From Pseudomonas sp. VD-NE ins (GTDB lineage Bacteria > Pseudomonadota > Gammaproteobacteria > Pseudomonadales > Pseudomonadaceae), in assembly GCF_031882575.1 (NCBI RefSeq), contig NZ_CP134772.1:6173001-6237000 (forward strand): DNA of 64,000 nucleotides. The letters are read 5' to 3'. How positions within the stretch are numbered: the first letter of the stretch is position 1; each line of letters opens with the position of its first letter. The notes beneath the pieces are model-generated. The model worked only from the letters and a program-made list of their open reading frames with translations. It did not search any database and was not told the origin of the DNA. The position numbers were made by a program, and so were the translations under genes. This document shows, piece after piece, positions 7,700-16,648 of the stretch.

Positions 7700-8464
7700 T
7701 CAACCCACAATCCCGCGAACAATGAAAAACAACAGCGATGGCCCCAGCAAACACCCAAGCCCGGTATGAAACGTAGCCGTCAACGCCCCATAAGGCACCA
7801 ACCGCCGATCCGTCGCCGCCAACCCAGCTGTAACGCCACTGACAGTCCCGGCCAAGCCACCAAACACCATCGCCGAACGCGGGTTATCCAGGCCCATCCA
7901 GCGCGCCGCGACCGGCGTGCCGACCATCACCAGAATCGCCTTGATCAACCCGGTGGCAATCGACAGCGCCATCACATCCGAGGTCGCGCCAATCGCCGCA
8001 CCGGTCACTGGCCCAACAATGTAAGTCACCGCCCCGGCGCCAATGGTGGTCATGCTCACCGCATCACGATAACCAAACGCCCAGGCCATGCACGCGCCGA
8101 CAATGAACGGCAGAATCGTGCCCAGCAGCAACGCGATCACACCAATCAACCCGGCCTTCTTCGCCTCGGTCGCCTGCACTTCAAACGCCGTGGCCACAAT
8201 CGCAAAGTCACGCAGCATCGCCCCGCCCATCAGGCCGATACCGGAGAACAGTGTCAGATCCGCCAGACCTTTCTGCCCGCCGGTCATGGTGCCGCCGACC
8301 CACGCCAAAACCAGACCAATAACGATGGCGATCGCCGAGCCGTGAATGCGTCCGAACGTCAGGCGTTTGGACAGAACCACCGACACCCACATGATCACGC
8401 CGACAAAAGCGAATGCAGTGACCAGCCCGTTATGTTCCAGACCTTTCTCGATGAGATCCCACAT
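7700..8464 (-). CDS. mdcM: Malonate transporter subunit MdcM/MadM
   Basis: 254-residue integral membrane protein with about seven or eight hydrophobic segments, starting MWDLIEKGLEHNGLVTAFAFVG. With MdcL it forms the two-component malonate carrier described in Malonomonas (MadLM), which is sodium-coupled there. It is the last gene of the mdc operon. Its ATG is 1 bp from the mdcL stop codon. Confidence 0.9.
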   Translation of the reverse strand: MWDLIEKGLEHNGLVTAFAFVGVIMWVSVVLSKRLTFGRIHGSAIAIVIGLVLAWVGGTMTGGQKGLADLTLFSGIGLMGGAMLRDFAIVATAFEVQATEAKKAGLIGVIALLLGTILPFIVGACMAWAFGYRDAVSMTTIGAGAVTYIVGPVTGAAIGATSDVMALSIATGLIKAILVMVGTPVAARWMGLDNPRSAMVFGGLAGTVSGVTAGLAATDRRLVPYGALTATFHTGLGCLLGPSLLFFIVRGIVG

Positions 8465-8465
8465 A

Positions 8466-8882
8466 TCAGCGACCCCCTACTGGCGTGCCGACCGGGGAGA
8501 CTTCCGCCGGTTCGTCGGGCAATGGCTCGCCTTTATGCGTGCGGCTGATCAGGGCAATCGTGCAGCCACAAACCACCACCGAACCGATCGCCGCCAGCAC
8601 CGCCACCGGGCCGCCGTGTAGCGCGGTGACAACGTTCTGTTGCGCCGCCATCGCCACCACCACCGGAATGTACATCGCGCCCCAGAAGCCGACGCCCATC
8701 TCGCATTCCTTGGTCATGCCGCCGCGCTTCTGCATCCACAACCGCGCGCAAATCAACAGGATCATGGCGATGCCGACCCCGCCGACATTGGATTTGACGC
8801 CCAACAACACGCCGAGCATGTCACCCATGATCACCCCTGCCAGCGTACAGATCGCGAGCAGCGCCACACCGTAAATAATCAT
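8466..8882 (-). CDS. mdcL: Malonate transporter subunit MdcL/MadL
   Basis: 138-residue membrane protein beginning MIIYGVALLAICTLAGVIMG, with four hydrophobic segments and a charged C-terminus. It is the small subunit of the MadLM malonate carrier. The open frame extends far upstream, but ATG at 8882 gives the family N-terminus and leaves a 65-bp gap after mdcH. Confidence 0.9.
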   Translation of the reverse strand: MIIYGVALLAICTLAGVIMGDMLGVLLGVKSNVGGVGIAMILLICARLWMQKRGGMTKECEMGVGFWGAMYIPVVVAMAAQQNVVTALHGGPVAVLAAIGSVVVCGCTIALISRTHKGEPLPDEPAEVSPVGTPVGGR

Positions 8883-8947
8883 TGTTGTAGTCCTCAAAGT
8901 GCATCGTCGAATGTTGTTTTTGTTGTTCGAAGCTTGAGTCGGCGGTT

Positions 8948-9868
8948 TTAGAGTTGGCGGCCACCCTCCTCTCGCAACAGCGCCTGCAAGGTGTCGAGGC
9001 GCGCACTGTCGAAGGCAGTCACGGTGCCTTGTTCGAACACCCGGCGCGCCAGCCCGGTCAGCACCGCACCGGGCGGCAGTTCGATCTGTAAACGTACGCC
9101 GCGCTCGTAAGCGCTTTGCACGGTGCCGCGCCAATCCACCACGCGGCACATGTTGAAGGCGAGGTCGTCGCGCAGCGCTTCAACTTTGGTCACAGGGCGC
9201 GCGCGGCTGCCGCTCAGGTAAGCGATTTTCGCGGTTGTCAGTTCAACCTTGGCGAACGCTTCGGCGAGGGTTTGCGCCGGTTTTTCCAGCAATGGGCAGT
9301 GCGACGGCACACTTACCGCCAGACGTTTTGCCAGACCGGCACCACGACTGCGCGCCAGATCCGCGACCGCTTGCATGGCCTTGTCACTGCCGGCAATCAC
9401 CACCTGATTGTTTGCGTTGATGTTGGCCAGATACACAGGCGAATCCTCGCTGTGTACCTGCGCCAGCAGCGATTCGACTGTGGATAACTGCAGACCGATG
9501 ATCGCGGTCATGCCGTAGCCTTGTGGATAAGCCTGCTGCATCAACTCACCGCGCAGGCTGACCAGATGCAACGCGTCGCTGAAGCTCAGCGCCCCGGCGA
9601 CCACCGCTGCCGGGTAAGCGCCAATGGATAGACCGGCGACGTAATCCGCCGTGAGTCCGTCCTGCAACAACTGCCGCGAAGCAGCGACTCCGGCGATCAG
9701 CAAGCACAGCTGAACCGCCCTTGTCGTGCGCAATGCTTGAGCAGAGTCGAGCAGCAAAACATCCTCATCGAGCACATCACTGGCCTCGACCAAGGTTTCC
9801 CGAGGCAAGCGCTGAAGCATGCCCGCTTGCTGCGCGCCCTGGCCGGGGAACACCAGCAGACTGCTCAC
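8948..9868 (-). CDS. mdcH: Malonate decarboxylase subunit epsilon (malonyl-CoA:ACP transferase)
   Basis: 306-residue FabD-like acyltransferase that loads malonyl from malonyl-CoA onto the acetylated MdcC carrier to prime the cycle. It shows LLVFPGQGAQQAGM at the start and the nucleophile elbow GLSIGAYPAAV. The GTG start at 9868 overlaps the mdcG stop codon in GTGA, the style of junction seen through the operon. An in-frame upstream extension (MEPPGAGS...) lies inside mdcG and is less likely. Confidence 0.9.
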   Translation of the reverse strand: MSSLLVFPGQGAQQAGMLQRLPRETLVEASDVLDEDVLLLDSAQALRTTRAVQLCLLIAGVAASRQLLQDGLTADYVAGLSIGAYPAAVVAGALSFSDALHLVSLRGELMQQAYPQGYGMTAIIGLQLSTVESLLAQVHSEDSPVYLANINANNQVVIAGSDKAMQAVADLARSRGAGLAKRLAVSVPSHCPLLEKPAQTLAEAFAKVELTTAKIAYLSGSRARPVTKVEALRDDLAFNMCRVVDWRGTVQSAYERGVRLQIELPPGAVLTGLARRVFEQGTVTAFDSARLDTLQALLREEGGRQL

Positions 9869-10482
9869 GCTGCCTGCTCCTGGGGGTTCCATGGATCGGT
9901 CACCAAGCAAGCCTGATGGGCATTTTTCAGCAGCACGCGCGCCGAACCGCTGGCCCATTCACGCAACGCCACAGCACCGAACGGCGTCTGCAACTGCAGG
10001 TCGACCCGGCACACAGCCTGATCAAAAAGCACGACCAGTTTGCGTGCCTGATTGCGGGTAATCAGTTGCGGCGTGCGCAGAATCAGATCGAGGTCACTAG
10101 CCGCGTGCATCGCTTTAAACCCACTGGCCAGTTCAAACCCGACACTGCCGCTGACACCCCAGACCCAACCGCAATCGTCGAGCATCGGCCGCAGTTGCTG
10201 GAGCGCGTGCATGACCGGCAGATCGCGCTCGCACTCAACGTGACAAAGCGCTTCCGGACTGACGCGACATGCAATCGAGTCGACCGCCATAAACGCTGCC
10301 AGCCGTTGCTCGCGTAACACGCCGCGCACGCCCACCGCGACAAAACCTTCAGCACTCAACGCCCGCCGCACTACCACCGGTTGGCCGGCGGCCAGCGACT
10401 CGACTGCCCACAACGGCGCATCCGCCGGCAACTGCGCCGGGGTCATGCCCCAGAGCAGGTCGTGGGCCAGAGGCGTGCTCAC
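9865..10482 (-). CDS. mdcG: Malonate decarboxylase holo-ACP synthase (phosphoribosyl-dephospho-CoA transferase)
   Basis: About 205 residues. Nucleotidyltransferase-like enzyme that attaches the 2'-(5''-triphosphoribosyl)-3'-dephospho-CoA prosthetic group to the serine of MdcC. Visible motifs are VWGVSGSVGFELASG and HAASDLDLILRTP, the latter holding the Asp pair typical of nucleotidyltransferases. Two adjacent GTG codons (10485 and 10482) could start it; 10482 gives a GTGA overlap with the mdcE stop. It works downstream of MdcB. Confidence 0.88.
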   Translation of the reverse strand: MSTPLAHDLLWGMTPAQLPADAPLWAVESLAAGQPVVVRRALSAEGFVAVGVRGVLREQRLAAFMAVDSIACRVSPEALCHVECERDLPVMHALQQLRPMLDDCGWVWGVSGSVGFELASGFKAMHAASDLDLILRTPQLITRNQARKLVVLFDQAVCRVDLQLQTPFGAVALREWASGSARVLLKNAHQACLVTDPWNPQEQAA

Positions 10483-11264
10483 CACTGCGCCCTCAGCAGC
10501 TCGCGTACACGGCTGGAAGCAGCACGATTTTTAGCGCCGAGGCGATTGCTCAAGTCAGTGCTGGCGATATCGCCGATGGCCTGTTTCAGGCATTCGTTCA
10601 CCCGTGCCAGATCCTCCGCCGTCGGCTGCTCAATCTGTTGCACCGACAGGGTTTCCCAGAGCAAACCGAGGCTCGCATAACTGTCGATGTCATAAGCCAT
10701 CGGCGGCACACTGGCGGCCAGCGCTTCCAGTTCTTCAACACTGCGCAAGGTTACCCGCGCCGCCGAAGCCTTGCCCATCGCATGCACCATCACGCCGGGA
10801 TCGCGCAGCGCAATCAAACGATTGGCCTGATAACCATGAGCCAGAAACGCCCCGGACATCGCTTTACCGACCAACAACGCAATCACCGGATGCCCAGCCA
10901 AACGCGCGCGGGCATAACTGTCCGCCGCACCGGCCAGCGCCTGATGAATGCCGAGGGCTTCTTCGCGCCGACCATAAGCCTGGCTCGGCACATCGACGAT
11001 GGCGATGATCGGGCGCTTCTGCGCTTTATCGCGGTCAGCCGTGATCGCGTCATCCACGGCCTTGGCCAGACCCCAGCCTTCAAGCAAGCCGACTTCACCA
11101 TTGCGCGCACGCAGAAAACGATTGTCCGGATCAGCGACCACAGCGATAAAACGCCCAAGTTCACCATCGGCAACCCGCAGCGATGGCGGCAAACCCTCAA
11201 CGGCTTTCGCTCCGGTGCTCAAGGCGTCGAACCAGTTCAAACCGCGCAATGAATAACCGCTCAT
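10479..11264 (-). CDS. mdcE: Malonate decarboxylase subunit gamma
   Basis: 261-residue crotonase-fold subunit. With MdcD it forms the enzyme that decarboxylates malonyl-S-ACP to acetyl-S-ACP, releasing CO2. The fold is seen in IIAIVDVPSQAYGRREEALG, ALLVGKAMSGAFLAHGYQANR and VMVHAMGKASAARVT. It starts with ATGA overlapping the mdcD stop. The length is normal for the gamma subunit of the biotin-independent enzyme. Confidence 0.92.
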   Translation of the reverse strand: MSGYSLRGLNWFDALSTGAKAVEGLPPSLRVADGELGRFIAVVADPDNRFLRARNGEVGLLEGWGLAKAVDDAITADRDKAQKRPIIAIVDVPSQAYGRREEALGIHQALAGAADSYARARLAGHPVIALLVGKAMSGAFLAHGYQANRLIALRDPGVMVHAMGKASAARVTLRSVEELEALAASVPPMAYDIDSYASLGLLWETLSVQQIEQPTAEDLARVNECLKQAIGDIASTDLSNRLGAKNRAASSRVRELLRAQW

Positions 11265-12112
11265 GAGCGCTCTCCTTGATACAGATCGCGAACCACCGAC
11301 GGCTCGATTTGCGGGTCAGTGTTCAGACTGCTCAGGCGTTGCAGAAACCATTCGGCGCACTGGCTGCGTGGCTGTGTCGGCAAACCCTGCTGCAGTAATT
11401 CACCAACCTGCTGACGAATATTCGCCACGTCATCGGCCACATAACGATCCACCAGACCACTGGCAAACCGCTGCTCGCCACCGGTCAGGCTCCAAATGAA
11501 TGGCCGGTCGCGCGAGTCGTATTCCTCGATCCCCGCTTCCTGCTCAATCACTTGCGGGCCGTTCAAACCGAGGCGCGCTTCCTGAGTCACCAGCAAATAG
11601 CTGCACAGCGCCGCCGCAATCGACATACCACCGAAACAACCAACGCTGCCAGCGACCACACCGACCACCGGTTGGTACTGCTGCAAATCGACAATCGCCG
11701 CATGAATATCAGCAATCGCCGCCAACCCGAGATTGGCCTCCTGCAAGCGCACACCACCGGTTTCCAGCAGCAACACCGCGCGGGTCGGAATGCCTTTGCG
11801 GTTGTCTTCAGCCGCCAGCTCCAGCGCGCCGGCAATTTTTGCTCCGCCGACTTCGCCAAGGCTGCCACCCTGAAACGCGCCTTCAATTGCGGCGATGACC
11901 ACTGGCAAACCGTCGAGACTACCCTTGGCAATCACCACGCCGTCATCGGCCTGCGGCACCACGCCCTGACGTTCAAGCCACGGCGACATCACCCGTTGAA
12001 ACGGATCGAGCAATTCGCGAAAACTGCCGGCATCGAGCAAGGCTTTCGCCCGTTGCCGCGCGCCGAGTTCGACGAAGCTGTGTTTGTTCAAAAGCGCTGC
12101 GCTGTCAGTCAT
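11261..12112 (-). CDS. mdcD: Malonate decarboxylase subunit beta
   Basis: 283-residue crotonase-fold subunit related to carboxyltransferase beta chains, partner of MdcE in decarboxylating malonyl-S-ACP. Motifs include KIAGALELAAEDNRKGIPTR, LLLETGGVRLQEANLGLAA and GSVGCFGGMSIAAALC, an oxyanion-type glycine loop. ATG at 12112 gives MTDSAALLNKHSFVELGARQR; the ORF is open further upstream but only within mdcC. It overlaps mdcC by 8 bp. Confidence 0.93.
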   Translation of the reverse strand: MTDSAALLNKHSFVELGARQRAKALLDAGSFRELLDPFQRVMSPWLERQGVVPQADDGVVIAKGSLDGLPVVIAAIEGAFQGGSLGEVGGAKIAGALELAAEDNRKGIPTRAVLLLETGGVRLQEANLGLAAIADIHAAIVDLQQYQPVVGVVAGSVGCFGGMSIAAALCSYLLVTQEARLGLNGPQVIEQEAGIEEYDSRDRPFIWSLTGGEQRFASGLVDRYVADDVANIRQQVGELLQQGLPTQPRSQCAEWFLQRLSSLNTDPQIEPSVVRDLYQGERS

Positions 12113-12404
12113 GGCCGATCTCCTCGAAACCTTGTTCCAGACGCAAGCGCACCACCCCCGGCGTCGCGCCGAAGTCGTGGATATCGATGGCCATTGCCGG
12201 CGGCGTGGTGCCGTCGAACATCCGCGCAAACAGGTGCTGCCAGCGCAGTTGCGCGCCGTTGACCGAGGTCTGCACATTGATCGTCAGCTTGCCGGCCAGG
12301 CCCGGCTCGATCAGCACTTCCAGATCACCCGAGCCGACACAACCGACCAGCGCACGACCGCGTGGCGGCTGACCGGCGGGGAATTCAAACGATAGGGTTT
12401 CCAT
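12105..12404 (-). CDS. mdcC: Malonate decarboxylase acyl carrier protein (subunit delta)
   Basis: 99-residue dedicated acyl carrier protein. The GCVGSGDLEVLIEPG segment near residue 30 contains the serine expected to carry the phosphoribosyl-dephospho-CoA arm made by MdcB and attached by MdcG. Acetyl and malonyl groups ride on this arm through the catalytic cycle. The ATG at 12404 overlaps the mdcB stop by one base (TGATG). Confidence 0.92.
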   Translation of the reverse strand: METLSFEFPAGQPPRGRALVGCVGSGDLEVLIEPGLAGKLTINVQTSVNGAQLRWQHLFARMFDGTTPPAMAIDIHDFGATPGVVRLRLEQGFEEIGHD

Positions 12405-13276
12405 CAAAACGCTCCCTGAAGGATGCCGTCGCGCTCGATACGATCGAGCAGCAGCGTGGCGGCGAGCAAGTCGGCGGCGCCACCGGGCGAGGCATTCAAT
12501 GCGATGAGTTGTTGATCCAGTTCGTGCAAGCGGCGGCGACCGCTGAGGCTGGCGCCGCCACCGGCGTCGAGCACTGCTTGCGCGCCGCTTTGCATGGCGT
12601 GCAGGCCCTCTTCGCCGGCGCGGTAGAGCACGCAGGTGTCGGCCAGATTCGTCATGATTGCGAGCAAGGCGTCGAGCCGGGCGTTCTGTTCGCCGTGGCC
12701 GTTGGCGCGGCTGCGTTTTAGTTGCGGCAGGCCGCGTTGCAGCACCGATGGGAAGCCGAGTTGCGCCTCTTCACGAGCGCCGCGTGCGCCGTAACGCAGG
12801 GCAACTTGGGCGCCGTGGCTCAACGGTTTGGGTGCGTGGCGATCATCCAGCAAGGCCAGACGTGCAGCGCGCAGAGAGACTGCGTTAGCACTAGAGGATT
12901 GTGGCTCCAGTGCAGCGGCCGTCACCAACAATCCCAGCGCCCAAATTGCACCGCGATGCGTGTTCACGCCGTTGGTGGTTGTGAGCATGGCTTGCTCGCC
13001 CTCACGTCCGATGCGGCCAATCGCTTCGCGCAAGGTTGAATCGACATTGCCGATTTCAACCGCCGCTTCCGCCATTTCCTTGAACGCCGGCCACAACGAC
13101 AGCGCCGAAGCGTGCATCAGGCCCAGGTGCAGATCGGTGTGCGCGCCATTGCCGCGACGGTCGACCAGCGCCGGTTTCGGCGACAGATCAGCTTCGTCGA
13201 TCAGCGCGTCCACCGCCAGATCGGCCAATCGATCAGCCAGGGACAGCGGTTTCGCTTGCAGATTAAGTGCGTGCAT
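12404..13276 (-). CDS. mdcB: Triphosphoribosyl-dephospho-CoA synthase
   Basis: 290-residue homolog of CitG that makes 2'-(5''-triphosphoribosyl)-3'-dephospho-CoA from dephospho-CoA and ATP, the precursor of the MdcC prosthetic group. Family motifs are [38 protein letters not shown] and [20 protein letters not shown]. The start at 13276 overlaps the mdcA stop in TAATG; the open frame extends 16 codons further upstream but only within mdcA. Confidence 0.93.
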   Translation of the reverse strand: MHALNLQAKPLSLADRLADLAVDALIDEADLSPKPALVDRRGNGAHTDLHLGLMHASALSLWPAFKEMAEAAVEIGNVDSTLREAIGRIGREGEQAMLTTTNGVNTHRGAIWALGLLVTAAALEPQSSSANAVSLRAARLALLDDRHAPKPLSHGAQVALRYGARGAREEAQLGFPSVLQRGLPQLKRSRANGHGEQNARLDALLAIMTNLADTCVLYRAGEEGLHAMQSGAQAVLDAGGGASLSGRRRLHELDQQLIALNASPGGAADLLAATLLLDRIERDGILQGAF

Positions 13277-14946
13277 TACCAGCTCCTGAATTTGGCGGGC
13301 GGGTTGTACAGGCCGCCGGACCACTCGACCAGATCGGCCACGCTTTTCGCCGCGAGCAATTCGCGAGTTGCGTCGGTGCGGCGGATGCCGAGGTCTTCGG
13401 GCAAGGCGATCAGGCCTTCACGGCGCATGCGTTCGGTGTCTTTCGGGTTGTGGCGCAGGCCGATGGCGGTGACACCGGCGACTGCGGCGATCATCGCCTG
13501 GCGCTCTTCCAGCGAGCGCGCCTTGTACAGGTAGGCGATGCCTTCTTCGGTGAGCAGGTGGGTGACGTCGTCGCCGTAGATCATGATCGGCGCCAGCGGC
13601 ATGCCGCTTTTCTTCGCCACTTCCACGGCGTCGAGGGTTTCGACGAAGGTCGGTTTGCCACCCTCCTGGAAGGTCTCGACCATTTGCACCACGAGTTTTT
13701 TACCGCGTTCGAGCATCGGTTGCTGCGAGTCGTCGTGGCGCATGTCCAGCCACGCCGGGGTGCCGTGACGGCGACCGCGCGGGTCGTGGCCCATGTTCGG
13801 CGCACCGCCGAAGCCGGCGAGGCGGCCTCGGGTCACGGTTGAGGAATGGCAATCGCCATCGACCTGCAACGTCGCGCCGATAAACAGATCCACCGCGTAT
13901 TGCCCGGCGAGCTGACAGAACATCCGGTTGGAACGCAGCGAGCCGTCGCGACCGGTGAAGAACACGTCCGGGCGCGCGGCGATGTAATTTTCCATGCCCA
14001 GTTCGGTGCCGAAGCAATGCACGCTTTCGACCCAGCCGCTCTCTATCGCCGGGATCAGCGTCGGGTGCGGGTTGAGCGTCCAGTTGCGGCAGATCTTGCC
14101 TTTGAGGCCGAGGGATTCGCCGTAGGTCGGCAGGATCAATTCGATGGCGGCGGTGTTGAAACCGATGCCGTGATTGAGCGACTGCACGTTGTGTTTTTCG
14201 TAGATGCCACGGATCGCCATCATCGCCATCAACACGTGCACAGGCTTGATATGGCGTGGGTCGCGGGTGAACAGCGGTTCGATGTAGAACGGCTTGTCCG
14301 CCACCACGACGAAATCGACCCACGACGCAGGAATGTCCACTCGCGGCAGTTCGCTGACGTCGTCGACCAATTGGTTGACCTGGACGATGACGATGCCGTC
14401 GCTGAACGCGGCGGGTTCGATCAATGCCGGTGTGTCTTCGGTGCTCGGGCCAGTGTAGATGTTGCCGGCGCGGTCGGCCATGAAACCGGCCGAGAGCACG
14501 ACGTTGGGGATCAGGTCCACCACCAGTCGGGCATAGAGTTCGATGTAAGTGTGGATCGCGCCGACTTCCAGCAGGCCGTCTTCGAGCAACTGGCTGATGC
14601 GCAGGCTTTGAGTGCCGGCGAAGGAGAAATCGAGTTTGCGGGCGATGCCACGTTCGAACAGGTCAAGGTGCTCAGAGCGACCGACGCTGGGCATGATCAT
14701 GTGCAGGTCGTGGAGCTTTTCCGGATCGGCTTTGGCCAGCGAACGCGAAAGGAAATCCGCTTGCTTCTGGTTGTTGCCCTCGAGTACCACACGGTCGCCG
14801 GGGTGGATCAGCGCTTCGAGCGCGGCGACGATCTTGTCGGTGGGCAACACCACACCGTCGGCCAGCCCGCGCACCTTGTCGAGGCGGCGCTGCTTCTCAT
14901 CGCGCCGCCGCGTCCAGCGCGAGTCGGGGGAAATTGTTGTTGTCAT
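13276..14946 (-). CDS. mdcA: Malonate decarboxylase subunit alpha (acetyl-ACP:malonate ACP transferase)
   Basis: 556-residue CoA-transferase-like subunit that swaps malonate for acetate on the carrier protein, so malonyl-S-ACP can be decarboxylated again. Features include [20 protein letters not shown] near residue 55, [19 protein letters not shown] and [20 protein letters not shown]. It is the first gene of a nine-gene operon and the only one with a sizeable upstream region. ATG at 14946 is preferred over a GTG two codons earlier. Confidence 0.95.
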   Translation of the reverse strand: MTTTISPDSRWTRRRDEKQRRLDKVRGLADGVVLPTDKIVAALEALIHPGDRVVLEGNNQKQADFLSRSLAKADPEKLHDLHMIMPSVGRSEHLDLFERGIARKLDFSFAGTQSLRISQLLEDGLLEVGAIHTYIELYARLVVDLIPNVVLSAGFMADRAGNIYTGPSTEDTPALIEPAAFSDGIVIVQVNQLVDDVSELPRVDIPASWVDFVVVADKPFYIEPLFTRDPRHIKPVHVLMAMMAIRGIYEKHNVQSLNHGIGFNTAAIELILPTYGESLGLKGKICRNWTLNPHPTLIPAIESGWVESVHCFGTELGMENYIAARPDVFFTGRDGSLRSNRMFCQLAGQYAVDLFIGATLQVDGDCHSSTVTRGRLAGFGGAPNMGHDPRGRRHGTPAWLDMRHDDSQQPMLERGKKLVVQMVETFQEGGKPTFVETLDAVEVAKKSGMPLAPIMIYGDDVTHLLTEEGIAYLYKARSLEERQAMIAAVAGVTAIGLRHNPKDTERMRREGLIALPEDLGIRRTDATRELLAAKSVADLVEWSGGLYNPPAKFRSW

Positions 14947-15023
14947 GCTCACTCCACGGGGTTCGCTGTCGTGGAGCTAAGGTAGGCGTGTGGGGTGGGG
15001 GCATCAATCAAGCGCGGTGGTGA

Positions 15024-15046
15024 ATCGTTACGGTCAGGGTAACGAT
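15024..15046. promoter_or_regulatory. Inverted repeat before mdcA, candidate MdcR operator
   Basis: ATCGTTAC (15024-15031), 7-bp spacer, GTAACGAT (15039-15046) is a perfect dyad about 78-100 bp before the mdcA ATG, the right place for a LysR-type activator. A possible promoter follows on the minus strand (TTGATG, 17 bp, TACCTT). The dyad is seen; its use by MdcR is inferred. Confidence 0.6.
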
Positions 15047-15056
15047 CAAGAGCCGC

Positions 15057-15271
15057 CCTCACCCTAGCCCTCTCCCGGAGGGAGAGGGGACCGATTGGGG
15101 GATATTCAGGAATTGCGCCGACCTGGGAATGTTGTACTGAATCCAGAATTTACTAGGTTCACCATATCCATAATCGACTCGGTTTTTCAGGTCGATGTAC
15201 AACGCCAGACACCTCGGTCGGCCCCCTCTCCCTACGGGCGGTCCGACGTTTCGGGAGGGCTGGGGTGAGGG
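15057..15271. repeat. Dispersed repeat (CCCTCACCC...GGGTGAGGG), copy 2
   Basis: About 215 bp with inverted ends CCCTCACCCTAGCCCTCTCC and GGGAGGGCTGGGGTGAGGG. It lies between the mdcA upstream region and the end of the DUF6124-like gene. The right part (CTACGGGCGGTCCGACGTTT) is nearly identical to copy 1 at 7399-7690; the middle has diverged. No coding potential was seen. Confidence 0.85.
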
Positions 15272-15283
15272 TCAGCTTTTAAG

Positions 15284-15649
15284 TCACTCCGTCGGCACCA
15301 ACCTATCCAACAAACGGTTGACGGCCATTTCCGCCACCATCACCACCTGAGCAATACCCTGCACAGTCTTGCGGTGCGTACCTTCCACCATTGCCGCATG
15401 GTTGTTAAGCATCACCGTGGCCGAGCCGAGGGTTTCACTGGCGTCGGCCAGCAGGGATTCGGTGTCGGCATTGGGATTGGCCATGTACAGCGTGTTGGGG
15501 GTGTAAGGCGTGGCCATCAGATCGGCGTTGGTCGGGCCAAGGTAATGGTCGAGGGCGCGCTCGGCGGCTTCGTGGAATTTCTTCGAGTCGGGGGATTCGT
15601 AGGGGGATGCCGGGTCGGTGAGCGGGGGGTTAGGCGTAGGTTTAATCAT
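15284..15649 (-). CDS. DUF6124-like protein, function unknown
   Basis: 121-residue soluble protein starting MIKPTPNPPLTDPASPYESP, followed by SKKFHEAAERALDHYL and a helical C-terminal half (LLADASETLGSATVML, then VVMVAEMAVNRLLDRL). I recall this N-terminal pattern from a Pseudomonas family annotated as DUF6124, often present in several copies per genome; that identification is from memory. It has no signal peptide or transmembrane segment. The roughly 200 bp upstream may form a structured leader (see separate entry). No partner gene is adjacent. Confidence 0.7.
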   Translation of the reverse strand: MIKPTPNPPLTDPASPYESPDSKKFHEAAERALDHYLGPTNADLMATPYTPNTLYMANPNADTESLLADASETLGSATVMLNNHAAMVEGTHRKTVQGIAQVVMVAEMAVNRLLDRLVPTE

Positions 15650-15683
15650 TTTCAGGTTCCGAAATAAAGCTGGAACCGCTTCT

Positions 15684-15841
15684 CTGCTAAAAGAAGGGGT
15701 GGCAGCTGAACGCAGGTTAGCAGACCGGGGAACCTAAGGAAGCCGGCGCGCCGAAGCGCCCTGCGCACAGCCGCCATCGAATGCAGGCGCTAAGCCTGAC
15801 GATGATGCACGTGCACCCTTAGATTAACCACAGGCTGCTAA
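15684..15841 (-). promoter_or_regulatory. Candidate structured leader upstream of the DUF6124-like gene
   Basis: Read on the minus strand, TTAGCAG (15841-15835), CTGCTAA (15723-15717) and TTAGCAG (15690-15684) occur in order before the start codon at 15649. The middle element can pair with either flanking one, giving two mutually exclusive folds. A GC-rich hairpin (GCGCTTCGGCGC) lies between the first two, and TCACTG-5-CAGTGA lies just upstream near 15850. The repeats are seen; a regulatory role is inferred. Confidence 0.45.
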
Positions 15842-16056
15842 ACCCGATCACTGGAAATCAGTGACGGAATCAAATTACGCAGCATGCCAAAGGCGCACAA
15901 GCCGGCGGATTCTGGTGCATGCGTAGGCAGCGGCGCAAGGATTTGTAGGCTAGGGAGCCGTAACACAGAGTGTCTTTAAACAGCGGGCTGAAGGGTGTTT
16001 ATTGCACTGCAGAAATCGAGGATTTGCCTGTAAGAATTTGCTTATGCAGCTAGCCC
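15842..16056. other. Intergenic region, likely promoter area of the DUF6124-like gene
   Basis: About 215 bp without an ORF. It contains the small hairpin TCACTG/CAGTGA near 15850. I see no other clear signal. It ends at a REP pair. Confidence 0.4.
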
Positions 16057-16148
16057 CATCGCTGGCAAGCCAGCTCCCACAGTGTCCGAGTTGTATTCGA
16101 ATTCGGTGAACCACACAAAACCCTGTGGGAGCTGGCTTGCCAGCGATG
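16057..16148. repeat. REP pair (type A)
   Basis: Inverted copies of ATCGCTGGCAAGCCAGCTCC separated by about 45 bp, ending 29 bp beyond the 3' end of the cheW-like gene. It is the same family as 5548-5638 and 32409-32492. Confidence 0.9.
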
Positions 16149-16177
16149 AGGCCAGTCAGAGCAACACGAATTCTGGA

Positions 16178-16648
16178 TCAATGGACCAGCCCCGCCTCCA
16201 CCAACAACTCCTCCAGCCCCAACAAATCCGGCACCTTCGCCACTTGCTCCCCGACCTGCACCGCCGCCTGCTCCAGCGCACACAACGGCACATCGACATA
16301 ACTCAACTGACTGTCGAGCTTGTACGACCGCGGAATCCCCTGCACCAGCAGCGCAATGAACTTCAACTCCGGCAACCCACCCAGCGCATTCAAAATCACA
16401 ATCCGCGCGCGCTCGCCAATGACGATTTTCTGCCCGCACGCCGATTCAAAACTCAGCAACGGAATCTGCCGCTCACGCCACATCACCCGCCCCAGATACC
16501 ACGGCGGCGTATCCAGATCGAAGGCGCTGGCCTGGTAATCGATCAGCTCAGCGACAGCGACGTTAGGCAGGATCAAATTGCGATCCGCCAACGGCAGCAG
16601 CAACCCGGTCAACTGACTGCTGCGCTGATTATGCCGGCGCTCATGCAT
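16178..16648 (-). CDS. CheW-like chemotaxis adaptor (ChpC-type)
   Basis: 156-residue single CheW-like domain protein. The core shows LTGLLLPLADRNLILPNVAVAELIDYQ, TPPWYLGRVMWRERQIPLLSFE and RARIVILNALGG, matching the receptor- and kinase-binding fold. It begins with an 8-bp overlap with the chpA stop codon (ATGCATGA), so it is translationally coupled. In P. aeruginosa ChpB separates ChpA from ChpC; here it follows chpA directly. It probably couples a second set of inputs to ChpA. Confidence 0.85.
   Translation of the reverse strand: MHERRHNQRSSQLTGLLLPLADRNLILPNVAVAELIDYQASAFDLDTPPWYLGRVMWRERQIPLLSFESACGQKIVIGERARIVILNALGGLPELKFIALLVQGIPRSYKLDSQLSYVDVPLCALEQAAVQVGEQVAKVPDLLGLEELLVEAGLVH

Noticed and set aside
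8466..9149. A longer version of MdcL extending to 9149
   Set aside because: The extra 89 codons overlap mdcH and have no MadL similarity; ATG at 8882 gives the known N-terminus.
15650..16056. A tRNA or other standard RNA gene in the 400-bp gap
   Set aside because: No cloverleaf or CCA-type end could be built; only short hairpins and the TTAGCAG/CTGCTAA set are visible.
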